Assembly (NCBI GenBank): GCA_023052935.1 | Contig: CM041295.1 | Location: 105,510,711-105,574,710 of the forward strand | Source of the DNA: Piezodorus guildinii | Lineage: Eukaryota > Arthropoda > Insecta > Hemiptera > Pentatomidae | Direction of reading: 5' to 3' | Length of the DNA stretch: 64,000 nt | Part shown: positions 42,875-52,586 of the stretch, in pieces | Position numbering within the stretch: position 1 is the first letter of the stretch | Layout: each line of letters opens with the position of its first letter | The notes under the pieces: model-generated | The model's database searches: none | Told to the model about the DNA's origin: nothing | Seen by the model: the letters and a program-made list of their open reading frames with translations, nothing else | Program-made: the position numbers and the translations under genes

Positions 42875-43640
42875 TATTGTCAAATACTAATTGTTACTAT
42901 TTATTTAGTAAACAATAATTATCATAACTCTTAAATTGATAAACAAATCCGCTGTTTCCTATAGCCAGTTTGAAACTTAGTTATAGAAATATTTAAGTTA
43001 AAAAAAAAAGGTGGATGTCTACAACTCATGAAGGTTGTTGAGCGAATTTTTATCTGAAGTAATATTTAAAAAAATTTCAAATAAAAGTTGTAGCGTAGTT
43101 CCTTCTCTTTCATATTATGTTCCTAACTTTATACTTTTGGCCAACTCAAGACATGATCAGATAAAACCAAAAAACAAGAAGGAAATGTATTGGCACAGAC
43201 AAACAGAAGACTGAAAATATTGGGAATCAAAATGCCAAGACATTGAAAAACAAGGAGCGAACTCATAACCCACAAGGTACGGCTGGTCACCGATCAAGAC
43301 TAATCCTTCAGGAGAGGCGAACACATCAGTAGAAAATCATTTTGTTTTTATTTATTTAAACATAACATTTTTACTTATACTTAGTTTTTTTTGCAATTTT
43401 ATTTAAAAAGTTCTTAGTAACTTTGTTTAAAAAGTTTTATACAATATTTGGTCAAACATTGTTTCTTTTTAATTATATCAACTATCAAAAGGTTGAAATA
43501 AAAAAACATATATAACTTTATGTGTCAACCAAAATGTAAATATGTTTAAATAAAAGCTTATCTTATCTTATCTTTTTTTACTTTTGGGTTTGAGAACGTA
43601 CTGACAAGAAAGTATTAGTGAACGCTCGACTCAAAAAGCA
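42875..43640 (+). repeat. Dispersed repeat family D, copy 2, split by a LINE tail
   Basis: Matches 33855-34200; the match breaks at 43140 and resumes at 43578 after a duplicated TACTTTTGG. Confidence 0.6.
43141..43577 (+). mobile_element. 5'-truncated LINE 3' end with TTATC repeats
   Basis: Inserted into family D with the duplication TACTTTTGG. It opens with a short coding-like piece (KEMYWHRQTKKTENIGNQNA) followed by an AT-rich 3' UTR ending (TTATC)n. The simple-repeat tail points to an RTE- or CR1-type LINE rather than Jockey. Confidence 0.6.
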
Positions 43641-43644
43641 AGCC

Positions 43645-44780
43645 CTAAAGTGTGGTCGGATGTGGCGAAATTTCTTGCTGTCTCTTGTTAATTTATGCTT
43701 ATTTCAGTTCCTTTCCTTCAGAACCGAAAAATATTATTAGTAATTATGCTCTAAGTGTTATTAGTATAGTAATGTTTTACAAAAAAAGTATTTTGAAAAA
43801 TTTGGTCTGATTCAGATTTTCGTTCTGGCCTAATTCTGAAGACTAATTTATTATTCACTAACTATAAAGCAGCGTGTCATGAGTGGGTAAACGGTAGTTG
43901 GGGATTTTTACATCAACAATGTGAATAAATAAAAAATTTTATAAAAAAGATATGACGTTAATTCTAAAAATAATTATGTCTACTATACTGTCGAAAAGAT
44001 CGTTTACTGCGAAAGCTTTTAAGAATTTTTTTCGTGAAATTTGAAAACAATTTTATTTACGATTAATCATAATTCATTAGATTACTTTGGGTTTATTATT
44101 TTCAATAATCAACCTTTGTAATCGACCAAAAAAAAAAAAATACTCCTGCCCGAAATTTGAGAGCTTACGTTTCAAGATGCGTAGAATCCGAATAACGAAT
44201 ACAAAAAAAAAAAATCCGTTTGTCCACCGTCCGCGGAATTTCTCCGAAATTACTGGACCAATTTTTGTGAAATTCGCCATAAAATACTATTCCATGTAAC
44301 GATGATCCTAACTCCTAACGTTGATATCTGCTGGTTAGTTTTAAAATGGCGGCCGTGATTCAATTAAATAACGCTGTCATTTTTTAAGATAAAGAAAACA
44401 TTTATTAGTGTTTTTTTAACCAAAAAACGCGAATAATCATATAAAAGAGATAAAAAGAAAACAAAACAAATGAAATTTCACACATAAATACGCTCATAAC
44501 TCAGGCGTTTCTCCGCATAACGCTTCATATACATCTATATTCTACATTCCCTTAATACCTGAGTATAAATCATGTATTGAACCCTGTATGAACAAAGGGT
44601 CCTAAGCTAAACGCAAATCAATTTTCACCACACAAATTTGATTTAAAACAAAAAGAGAAAATCATGAAATGTCTGAAGATGGGCAAAAGCCACTTTAATT
44701 GCTGAGAATCGTCCGTACTGGCACCGCATTCTGCCCATCCTAGTCCTTGTTTATACAGTTACTTGACAAACCCTGAAGAC
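43645..44780. other. Intergenic sequence, nothing recognised
   Basis: AT-rich; short complementary frames at 44080-44300 are A-rich shadows. Confidence 0.5.
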
Positions 44781-44784
44781 TCAT

Positions 44785-45110
44785 TTAGATGATTATCATA
44801 AGACCAACCGGAATAACGGAGTTGAGCTTTGGGGCGCTACTAAACTAACAAATTTTTCTCGTATTTAATCCTTACAGTCCACAACCCTTTATAAAATCGT
44901 AAATGTAACTTTTTGACGGATAAACTCATTCATAATGACAATAATGCTCCATATTTTGCTGATTTTGCTTTAACCAGGTACCATTCTGGTTTGTAACCCA
45001 CTAATTTCAACCTTGCTCATAGATTCCTAATGGTCTTCCGAGGCATTTGAGAATAAGATGGCCGCGGGACTTATGATTTAGAATATTTTATGGAGTGATA
45101 CCAATGGGCT
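44785..45110 (+). pseudogene. Jockey-like LINE relic, strongly decayed
   Basis: The nucleotides follow the 8500-8800 relic (GAGCTTTGGGGCGCTACTAA, GATTTTGCTTTAACCAGGTA, CTTCCGAGGCATTTGAGAAT). Stops and indels destroy the frame. Confidence 0.6.
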
Positions 45111-46060
45111 AGTTTCTCTATAAGCGAGAAGTTAATCATGAAGATAGAGCGGTTACACTCTACTACCATCACCTGTTGTTTACTGAAAGAGCTCCGTTGA
45201 ATCAGGACTTCCGGTAGAGCAGATCAAGTAAATCTTCTCTGGCCCGAATGTGATAAACGAACTGTAAATAGAAGAAAGAAAAAATAATTACTTTGTATTC
45301 CTTCCTCGGTGGGAAAACAATAGATGATGGATATGCCTATCTATGATCAACTACTTTTTCCAGTAAAAATTGGGTTTGCGAATTGATGAAGCATTGTAGG
45401 TAAAGAAAGAAAGAAATAATCTACGAACAAGATTTATTTGTTTATCATCTATAACTTTTTTAATTCAAACTAAGCTCCTAAACGGTAAGTCCTAAAGACA
45501 AGTTTTATAAATTGAAAAAAAAAAAATGTTTGCATTAAATTGCTGATTGGGAAACTGCCGTCAAATTTTCAATACGAGCAACACCTACAGAGCTGAAGCG
45601 CGTCAAAAAGTCACCAGGACTTAAAAAAGTTTAGGCAAAACCTGACTTTTTTTCATTGAAACCAATATAGCTCCTTAAATATAGGTCCTAGGGAAAAGAT
45701 TTTTTTTTTCCATTGAATTTTTGACAAGGAAACTCTTGTCGATCCTAACAAACCAAGAGCGTACCAAACCTGTAACATTTTTGAGGGACATAAAAACGTT
45801 AACCCAAAAAATTATATAAAGCGAAAAGACATCCACCTCCAAAAGTGGAATCTGATAACACTACGACAAGCAGAAAAGCGCTGTAGCATTGCAGTCCAAG
45901 CAGTTTCAAGGCTATTCTGACCTCTACACGCTGATTTACCTTTCAAATTCTTCCATTCCTTATCTCAGCTGAAAAATGAACAACACCTAGGCAAATTAGA
46001 AATCGATAAAAGCTCATTTCTGTTCCCCGAAATGGGAATTAGCAAGCCCTTCTCCTAGGG
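45111..46060. other. Intergenic sequence, nothing recognised
   Basis: No reading frame or repeat assignable by eye. Confidence 0.45.
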
Positions 46061-46075
46061 ACATGAAATTGATTC

Positions 46076-46255
46076 AAGGGCGGGAAGGGGTTGGGATCCC
46101 CATGGTTACGTATTTACCAACAAAGGGAGCTAGGTCACGTCCCAGTTGGGAGCCAGGACGGCTCGGTCCGCGGCTGTCGACCATGGACTCTCCGCGGCAT
46201 GTATGTACCAAGTACCATGTACCATGTACCATATACCATGTTCCATGTACCACAT
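46076..46255. repeat. GC-rich patch with a GTACCAT minisatellite
   Basis: GC-rich sequence at 46076-46200 (GGAGCCAGGACGGCTCGGTC) is followed by about seven imperfect GTACCAT heptamers at 46206-46252. The patch resembles a displaced retroelement or gene fragment. No protein family was recognised. Confidence 0.7.
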
Positions 46256-46913
46256 CTTTATAGAATATTTATGTGCACTCGTACTTCACACAACTGTACC
46301 TACAAGCCTCATGAGACAATGAGACTCCTCACATACCTTTTTCTCATTGTGTTTATCATAGTCTCAATATTTGCTGAATCGAGTAATATTAATTTGGATC
46401 TACCTTAAGGTATTGCTTAGTATAAAACTGAAAAGAAACATGGATTAACAAATATTATTACCAAATAACACTTTCATATTATCCATATGCAATACCAAAT
46501 CTCACTTCTAATCTGTGTCGCCACATTTCCATCACCATCTTCCAATCAGATCCATCACCTTGCTAACACAAATGTATTCATTAGATAACTGTGGCTATCG
46601 GATTTTAAACGGAAAGTTTTGTATCCTAAAAAAGGCATCGAACAAAAGATCTTTCACATCAAAATACAGTTTACCCACCTCGAATAATGATGCTATTCAT
46701 AAAGCACAAAGGAGGTTATACAATAGACACTGTTTCCGATTGATCTGTCGACTCAGGCGAGGAATTCCCGCTTAAAATAGTACGTTTGAATGATTAAATG
46801 TTATGCTTCAGCTAGCTGTTAATTATTAACTTGGTAATAACACCGTTTTATCGTTATTATAAAAAATAAACTTCAAAACGAGTCATTATTCCTTTTATAA
46901 AATTTTTAGAAGT
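46256..46913. other. Intergenic sequence, nothing recognised
   Basis: An 86-codon frame at 46515-46775 has no recognisable domain and is probably fortuitous. Confidence 0.4.
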
Positions 46914-46962
46914 TAACTGTGGTAATGAATTTGATCCAATCCAATATTTTTGTTTTTGCCTA

Positions 46963-46966
<4 letters not shown>

Positions 46967-47021
<55 letters not shown>
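46967..47021. repeat. (TA)n microsatellite
   Basis: About 27 TA units inside the family C copy. Confidence 0.95.
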
Positions 47022-47023
<2 letters not shown>

Positions 47024-47327
47024 TAAGCTTGATGAAATGAAAAAATTAAGAATAAATAAAGTTTTTTAGTTCTTGGTTAGTAGTTTTAATTACTACAAGA
47101 ATAAATTGTGTAATTGTGTCGAATTTTAAGCATTTTTCTATCAGATACAATTAACAATGTGAGACTACATGAACTGGAAGAATCTTAATGGAAAATAGCA
47201 ATGACACAAATCAACAGTGGTCACAGTTTTGAAAATTTCGATTAAAATTCATTTTACGTGAGAATTTAGAGTTCTATATTTTTTCATTGATTTTTATGTT
47301 GTTTTCTTAAATTTTCAGTATATAATA

Positions 47328-47999
47328 TTGTTAGTTCGTGTTGACTTAGATCCCGAAATTGCATCTACAGGCCTCCAAACACACCTTTCTCAAATTGAAG
47401 ACTGGTGTAACAACTGGAGAATCAAAGTCAATCAATCCAAATGCAGACATGTCACCTTTACCCTTCGAAGACAATCCTGCCCTTCAGTTCTCTTTGACTC
47501 CGTTCCGCTTCCTTTCTCCGACACAGTCCGGTATCTTGGCTTCCTTCTGGACAAAAGACTAACTTGGAACCCACATACTAGACTTAAACGACAAGAACTT
47601 AATCGACGATTTGGACAATTATACAGACTACTGAACAGAAATTCTAAATTATCTATCGAGAACAAACTGCTAATATACAAGACGGTACTGAAACCTATCT
47701 GGACCTACGGACTTGAACTGTGGGGGACAGCCAAATTTTCTAACATCAAACGCATTCAATCCTTCCAATCAAAAGTCCTCCGAACAATAGTTAATGCTCC
47801 TTATTATGTATCCAACCATACCTTACACCGCGACCTAAATATTCCATTTATTTTAGACCTTATACCATTAAAATTCTCTAAATTCCATCAGAACCTTATC
47901 CATCACCCTAATCCCCTAGCTCAATCCTTATCCAGCTCCACACATCCTTACCATCCTCCTAGAAGGTTGAAACGGCAGTGGCCTCGAGACCTCTTGTAA
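47328..47999 (+). CDS. Jockey-like LINE ORF2, C-terminal 220 residues of reverse transcriptase
   Basis: The open frame from about 47345 reads EIASTGLQTHLSQIEDWCNN, WRIKVNQSKCRHVTFTLRRQ and SDTVRYLGFLLDKRLTWNPH. This is the LQxxLxxIxxWxxxWRIKVNxxKC region just after the catalytic YADD, followed by the thumb and IYKTVLKPIWTYGLELWGTA. The frame ends at TAA after QWPRDLL. The nominal first Met (47328) lies in host MITE sequence, so the start is not real; the catalytic palm and endonuclease are absent because of 5' truncation. The frame itself has no stop, implying a fairly young copy. Confidence 0.88.
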   Translation: MLVRVDLDPEIASTGLQTHLSQIEDWCNNWRIKVNQSKCRHVTFTLRRQSCPSVLFDSVPLPFSDTVRYLGFLLDKRLTWNPHTRLKRQELNRRFGQLYRLLNRNSKLSIENKLLIYKTVLKPIWTYGLELWGTAKFSNIKRIQSFQSKVLRTIVNAPYYVSNHTLHRDLNIPFILDLIPLKFSKFHQNLIHHPNPLAQSLSSSTHPYHPPRRLKRQWPRDLL

Positions 48000-48274
48000 A
48001 ATGTATATTGGAGTTCTAGCATTGGCTAGATTCTCCACTCACGTGGTGTATGCTTGTGAATTGTATATAGGTATGAGTGACTTTTGTATATATTTTTATT
48101 GATTTTGTTTTGTATTTATTTATATTGTTTTATTATTATATTAATTTATTGTTTTGTATATATCGTGTGAATGCAGTATGAATGTTGTACTTTATCCCTA
48201 TTAAAAATGTCCTAAATTGGACAGATTGTAATATTGTTCAATAAAGAATTGTTTATAAAAAAAAGTTCGTGTTG
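47333..48274 (+). mobile_element. 5'-truncated Jockey-like LINE, 920 bp, 11-bp target duplication
   Basis: The insertion is 47344-48263 between AGTTCGTGTTG repeats. It keeps the C-terminal part of the reverse transcriptase ORF, the 3' UTR with ATATCGTGTGAATG and AATTGGACAGATTG, an AATAAA and a short poly(A). The same 3' UTR occurs at 3736-3968. Confidence 0.93.
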
Positions 48275-48374
48275 TCAGAATTTTTAAAAAACATGCAGGA
48301 ATGTTGAATTTTGGAGAATTTTTTTTTAGTTGTGTGATGCAATTTCTATGACCACGGCTGTATAACGTAGGAGC

Positions 48375-48895
48375 TTACACGATCTTTTGAATAGTCTTTG
48401 TTCAAGATTGTTCGGATGTTGGTAAATAAAAACATAACAAATGTTGTTCTTTATAGAAGAAAACAACGAATCACATCCAATAACCACATTCCGAATTCCA
48501 CATCCAATCCTAGGAGAATATAAAAGTACTAAATTAATGAATGATTGAATGTTCAAAAATTTAGATAGAGCTTATGTATATATTTCGTATATATGTTTCA
48601 GATTCATTTTCTTAAGTATATCTATAGATTTTTTCATTTCTAACATCAAAACATATTTAGGCTTTATAGTAGAACAAATGATCCTCATGTCACTAAGCCA
48701 TAACATTAGAACTGCCTGTAGCAAATTCAAAATAGGCGATCGCAGAGCAGTGCAGACCACATAGTTTTTAAACACAAATTTTCTTTATAGAAAGAACTAG
48801 AGAATTTGCTTATCCAATAAAACCAAAAAAAAAGATAAATTAATAAATGATTAAATGACCGGAAGCTTGAAACAGAGCTTTTTTTGGCATGTGTG
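48375..48895. other. Intergenic sequence, nothing recognised
   Basis: AT-rich; overlapping short frames near 48550-48770 occur on both strands and look random. Confidence 0.45.
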
Positions 48896-48899
48896 TGAT

Positions 48900-49352
48900 T
48901 TATTATTTACTATCACTTATATTTCACCAATACATTATTGCGATCGCGAAATTTAGTGAATTCGTGTCTTAAACGTATTACAAATTTTAGAGTCCCTTAG
49001 GTACAATGAGCAAGTCCCAGAAATTTGATCTGTATGTGTGTGTTTTTGTGCCTGTGTAAAATAAACAGTTGTACGATACTGAAACTTTATATTTAAGGAA
49101 CGTATGGATCTGGGATCTTACAGAAACGTTTTGATCAAAATCGACGCATCAGATATGGCACTTTATACCATTATTTTAAAACCTCTTTACATTTTCCTGA
49201 CAAACTACTTGAACAATTAAGACTAAACTGGCTATACTGGTATATAATTTAATAGGCTTTAATATCATGTGAATTTCAATATGATTGAAATATTATGACA
49301 TTTCTTAAATGCCGTATTCCTAAATTGTCTTGTTCTAAAGTACCTTAATTTT
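48900..49352 (-). repeat. Repeat family A, inverted copy
   Basis: The minus strand shows CTGGGACTTGCTCATTGTAC, GTCGATTTTGATCAAAACG and the terminal AAGGTACTTTAGAACAAG-like start. Confidence 0.6.
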
Positions 49353-49612
49353 GAAGATTCGAAATAGATAACCATTTTATTGACTTTGATAATAAATGGG
49401 TACATATAAAATATGAAATGATTTGATAACCAAATGAAAGAGGATATATTTTTTCGGTCTGAACATGAAAATAGTAATACACAATATATGTATGATATAC
49501 CGTTGGAAAGCTAAATATTTCAGAAATAATGATATCTAACTTTGTTTTAGCATGTAAAGTGACGAAAAGGGAATAAAATCACGTAATTGGTGTAGAGAAA
49601 AATTTATATTAC

Positions 49613-51498
49613 TATATTATTTAATTTTACCTCAGAGGAATCCATGACTGTTTGTGGTATTTTGTGAACTAAAATATGTGAGTAGGGCGTTCGAACCTAC
49701 GTCACACCCTCCAGCAAGCCTGGAGGGCCGCTCTCATTGTTGGTCAGCGAGTCCATCGGACTTAGCCGGGAGGATCTTCCGAGGAAATTCCACCGACCAT
49801 CCCCACATCCGCCACCCGTGGGACGCTCCCCATACGCGGTAATGAGATCCGCGCGAGGAATTTATTTAAACAACACTTTGACGGCATTCTAAATACGGAA
49901 AATAATAATCAATCTCCTCCCTCTGAATACCAGAGCGCTGAACCATGGGTAGACGCACCGAGTAAAGAGGAAGTTGACATGGCGATAGGAGAATTAAAAC
50001 GGTATAAAGCTGCAGGAAATGATAATATCACGAGTGAATTAATCAAAGCGTGTGGAGAAGCGGGTGTTTCCAAATTACATGTTTTAGTTAAAAAGATCTG
50101 GGAAAATGAAAAAATACCCGAAGAATGGAAAGAATCAATACTTATTCCGATTCACAAAAAAGGACCGAGGACGGATTGTAACAACTATCGTGGGATCTCT
50201 CTTCTCCCAGTATGCTATAAAATATTCTCGTCAATACTAACTAGCCGAATCACGAAATACGCTGAGGAAATTATCGGAGACTACCATTGTGGTTTTAGGC
50301 GGAATCGCTCGACTATTGATCAAATATTTTCCTTACGTCAAATAATAGAGAAGAAGCTGGAATACAACGGTGTAGTCCATCAACTTTATATAGACTTTAA
50401 AAAGGCTTATGATTCCATAGACCGTCAGAAGCTTTATAACATCATGATTGAACAGGGGATACCTAAAAAGTTAGTAAACCTAGTAGAGATGTGTTTGTCG
50501 GAAACATTTCATAAAGTTAGAATCGGTCATAAGTACTCCGAGAGATTTGAGGTGCGATCGGGTTTGAAACAGGGTGACTCCCTTTCACCTGTTTTGTTTA
50601 ATATAGCCTTAGAATATGTTATAGAAAAGATGATGTGTACCGAGAAAGACTTAAATATGGGTGACAAGATTCCGGTTTTGGGGTATGACGATGATTTGGT
50701 ACTGCTAGGTGAAGACACGGAAACTATACAACTAAATACAAGTGTGTTAATAAAAACCGGTAAAGAAATAGGTCTCGAACTAAATACCGATAAGACGAAA
50801 TATATGATTAGTTGCAGAAATGGTAGCGATCTTGATGATATTAATATTTCAGGTCATACTTTTGAACACGTAGAGAAATTCAAGTATTTAGGTTCAATGA
50901 TAACAAGAAAAAATGAAATCCAGGAAGAAATAAAGTCCCGGTTAAAGGTGGGAAATGCGTGTTATTATTTAGTTGCTAAAATACTTAGCTCGCGGCTTCT
51001 GTCTAAAAACTTAAAGGTTAGAATTTATAAAACTATTATTCTTCCAACGGTTCTTTACGGATGCGAAACGTGGCCGCTTACTTTGAAGGATGAACAACGG
51101 CTTAAGGTTTTCGAGAATAAGGTACTGCGTAAAATATTTGGTCCGAAGAGAGATGAGGCCACTGGGGAGTTTAGAAGGTTGCACAACGCGGAATTGCGGA
51201 GTTTGTACCCTGTGAATATAATTGAGTTGATAGCATCGCGGAGACTCAAATGGGCGCGTAAAGTTGTTGGGCTTAGTGAGGAACGGATTCCGAGAAAGTT
51301 GGTATTCGCTGAACCGACTGGTAGGCGTCCGAAAGGTAGGCCGAAGCGTCGATGGGAGGATTGCATTAAGGCTGATCTCGGGGGCTTGGGCTTGACCGGT
51401 GAACATTGGACGAGTCTGTGCAGGCGAAGTTTGGTGGTATCGGCATCGAACCTTCGGGTTCGGTAAGCCTATTATTATTATTATATTATTTAATTTTA
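49613..51498 (+). mobile_element. 5'-truncated LINE, 1,852 bp, 17-bp target duplication
   Basis: The insertion is 49630-51481, flanked by TATATTATTTAATTTTA at 49613-49629 and 51482-51498. It contains one long ORF and ends in ATT repeats after TTCGGTAAGCC. A 339-bp sister copy is at 10494-10832. Confidence 0.93.
49865..51466 (+). CDS. LINE reverse transcriptase (ORF2 fragment)
   Basis: From the Met at 49979 the frame has 495 residues, but it is open upstream through RNLFKQHFDGILNTENNNQ, so that Met is internal to a 5'-truncated ORF2. Reverse transcriptase landmarks, numbered from that Met: NNYRGISLLP (68-77), motif A LYIDFKKAYD (136-145), motif B GLKQGDSLSP (195-204), motif C GYDDDLVLL (235-243), then FKYLGSMITR and TVLYGCETW. 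The endonuclease domain is absent. Motif C is normally YADD; here Ala is replaced by Asp, which may impair catalysis. The clade is uncertain. Confidence 0.9.
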   Translation, partial: FKQHFDGILNTENNNQSPPSEYQSAEPWVDAPSKEEVDMAIGELKRYKAAGNDNITSELIKACGEAGVSKLHVLVKKIWENEKIPEEWKESILIPIHKKGPRTDCNNYRGISLLPVCYKIFSSILTSRITKYAEEIIGDYHCGFRRNRSTIDQIFSLRQIIEKKLEYNGVVHQLYIDFKKAYDSIDRQKLYNIMIEQGIPKKLVNLVEMCLSETFHKVRIGHKYSERFEVRSGLKQGDSLSPVLFNIALEYVIEKMMCTEKDLNMGDKIPVLGYDDDLVLLGEDTETIQLNTSVLIKTGKEIGLELNTDKTKYMISCRNGSDLDDINISGHTFEHVEKFKYLGSMITRKNEIQEEIKSRLKVGNACYYLVAKILSSRLLSKNLKVRIYKTIILPTVLYGCETWPLTLKDEQRLKVFENKVLRKIFGPKRDEATGEFRRLHNAELRSLYPVNIIELIASRRLKWARKVVGLSEERIPRKLVFAEPTGRRPKGRPKRRWEDCIKADLGGLGLTGEHWTSLCRRSLVVSASNLRVR

Positions 51499-51499
51499 A

Positions 51500-51700
51500 A
51501 TGAATGTTTCCATCGAAACAACATTATTCGTTCTTCAACTTTGAACTTTTCTTTTTTTATTCTTAAATTTATTATAACTAGTAAGGTCACTGAAGTCCTG
51601 TGTTGCTCACAGCTTGTTTTTATTGTACTGTGCATTCATATTCATGTAGGAGAAGTTATCTAATTAAAAAAAAAACTTTTTCTTATTTAGTAATGTTTAA
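51500..51700. other. Spacer between LINE and SINE
   Basis: AT-rich; no feature seen. Confidence 0.5.
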
Positions 51701-51837
51701 AATTTTAGCATCATTGGGTTATTGTTCTCCGGGACCCAGGTTCGAATCCCGACTGAGGCAGAATTATTTATTCTATAAATAAAATTGGAGGCTGATGTCA
51801 CTTCACCACTATTTTATTGAAAAAAATATATTCGCAC

Positions 51838-51874
51838 TACGTTTCGGCTAACAATGCCATCTTCTGGTGCAGTG
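51838..51874 (-). ncRNA. Hammerhead-like module in the left Penelope arm
   Basis: The minus strand reads CCAGAAGATGGCATTG, TTAGCCGAAACGTAG. Stem GGC/GCC is followed by GAAAC as in hammerhead-bearing Penelope termini. The CTGATGA box appears as CAGAAGA, so activity is doubtful. Confidence 0.35.
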
Positions 51875-52483
51875 GAACAACTTAGATCTAAAAGTACAAA
51901 ATATTGTCAAGTTACAAATAATCTTCCATACAATTTGTCATGAAACCATACAACTATGTTAGATTGTATCATAAAAGAATAAATAAAATATATATATACA
52001 CACCATACATACATGCATTCATACATACACGCACTCTATATATATATACATATATCCATATACACACACACACACACACCATGTTTATATATACAGTCAA
52101 AATAAATTAATAATTTATGAGATTAACGTTAACAATCTTAAAATTTTTTATCATAACAATTTAAAACTATAACTGAACATGACAAAACCTGAACCATGAA
52201 ACACATTCCAATATAAAAACTATATATAAATAGACTCAGTTGATGTACCATGTTCATCATTGCACAAATCCAATAAAATGATTAAACTTTAATTAATAAT
52301 TATGAAACCAATAACTGATAAATACAAAAATGTACCCTTACTTAGTGTGGGTAGCTGCTTCCTAGTCAAAACCACATGACCAAATCAGGTGTCCATGAAG
52401 GGGAGGGGGAGGAGAAGGGTACTACTATAAAAATGGCTAATCATTTAAAAATTGAATCAAATTTAAAAGAGAAAGAAAGAAAA

Positions 52484-52484
52484 G

Positions 52485-52538
<54 letters not shown>
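52484..52538. repeat. Poly(A) tract in left Penelope arm
   Basis: About 55 A; its mirror is the poly(T) at 56550-56605. The tract is internal to each element and lies 3' of the ORF stop. Confidence 0.95.
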
Positions 52539-52540
<2 letters not shown>

Positions 52541-52586
52541 CAAAAAACCTGATGAATGAAAGGTATGTTTTATGCAACTACTATTA

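Larger units (their letters stand above)
46914..48363. mobile_element. Tc1-like MITE (family C), split by a Jockey-like LINE
   Basis: Left part 46914-47332 includes a (TA)n tract at 46967-47021. The right part from 48275 ends GTGATGCAATTTCTATGACC, ACGGCTG, TA. The LINE 47344-48263 lies between duplicated AGTTCGTGTTG. Confidence 0.7.

Noticed and set aside
46515..46775. 86-codon frame as a small gene
   Set aside because: No recognisable domain, no conservation evidence and no splice or promoter context; left as unassigned.
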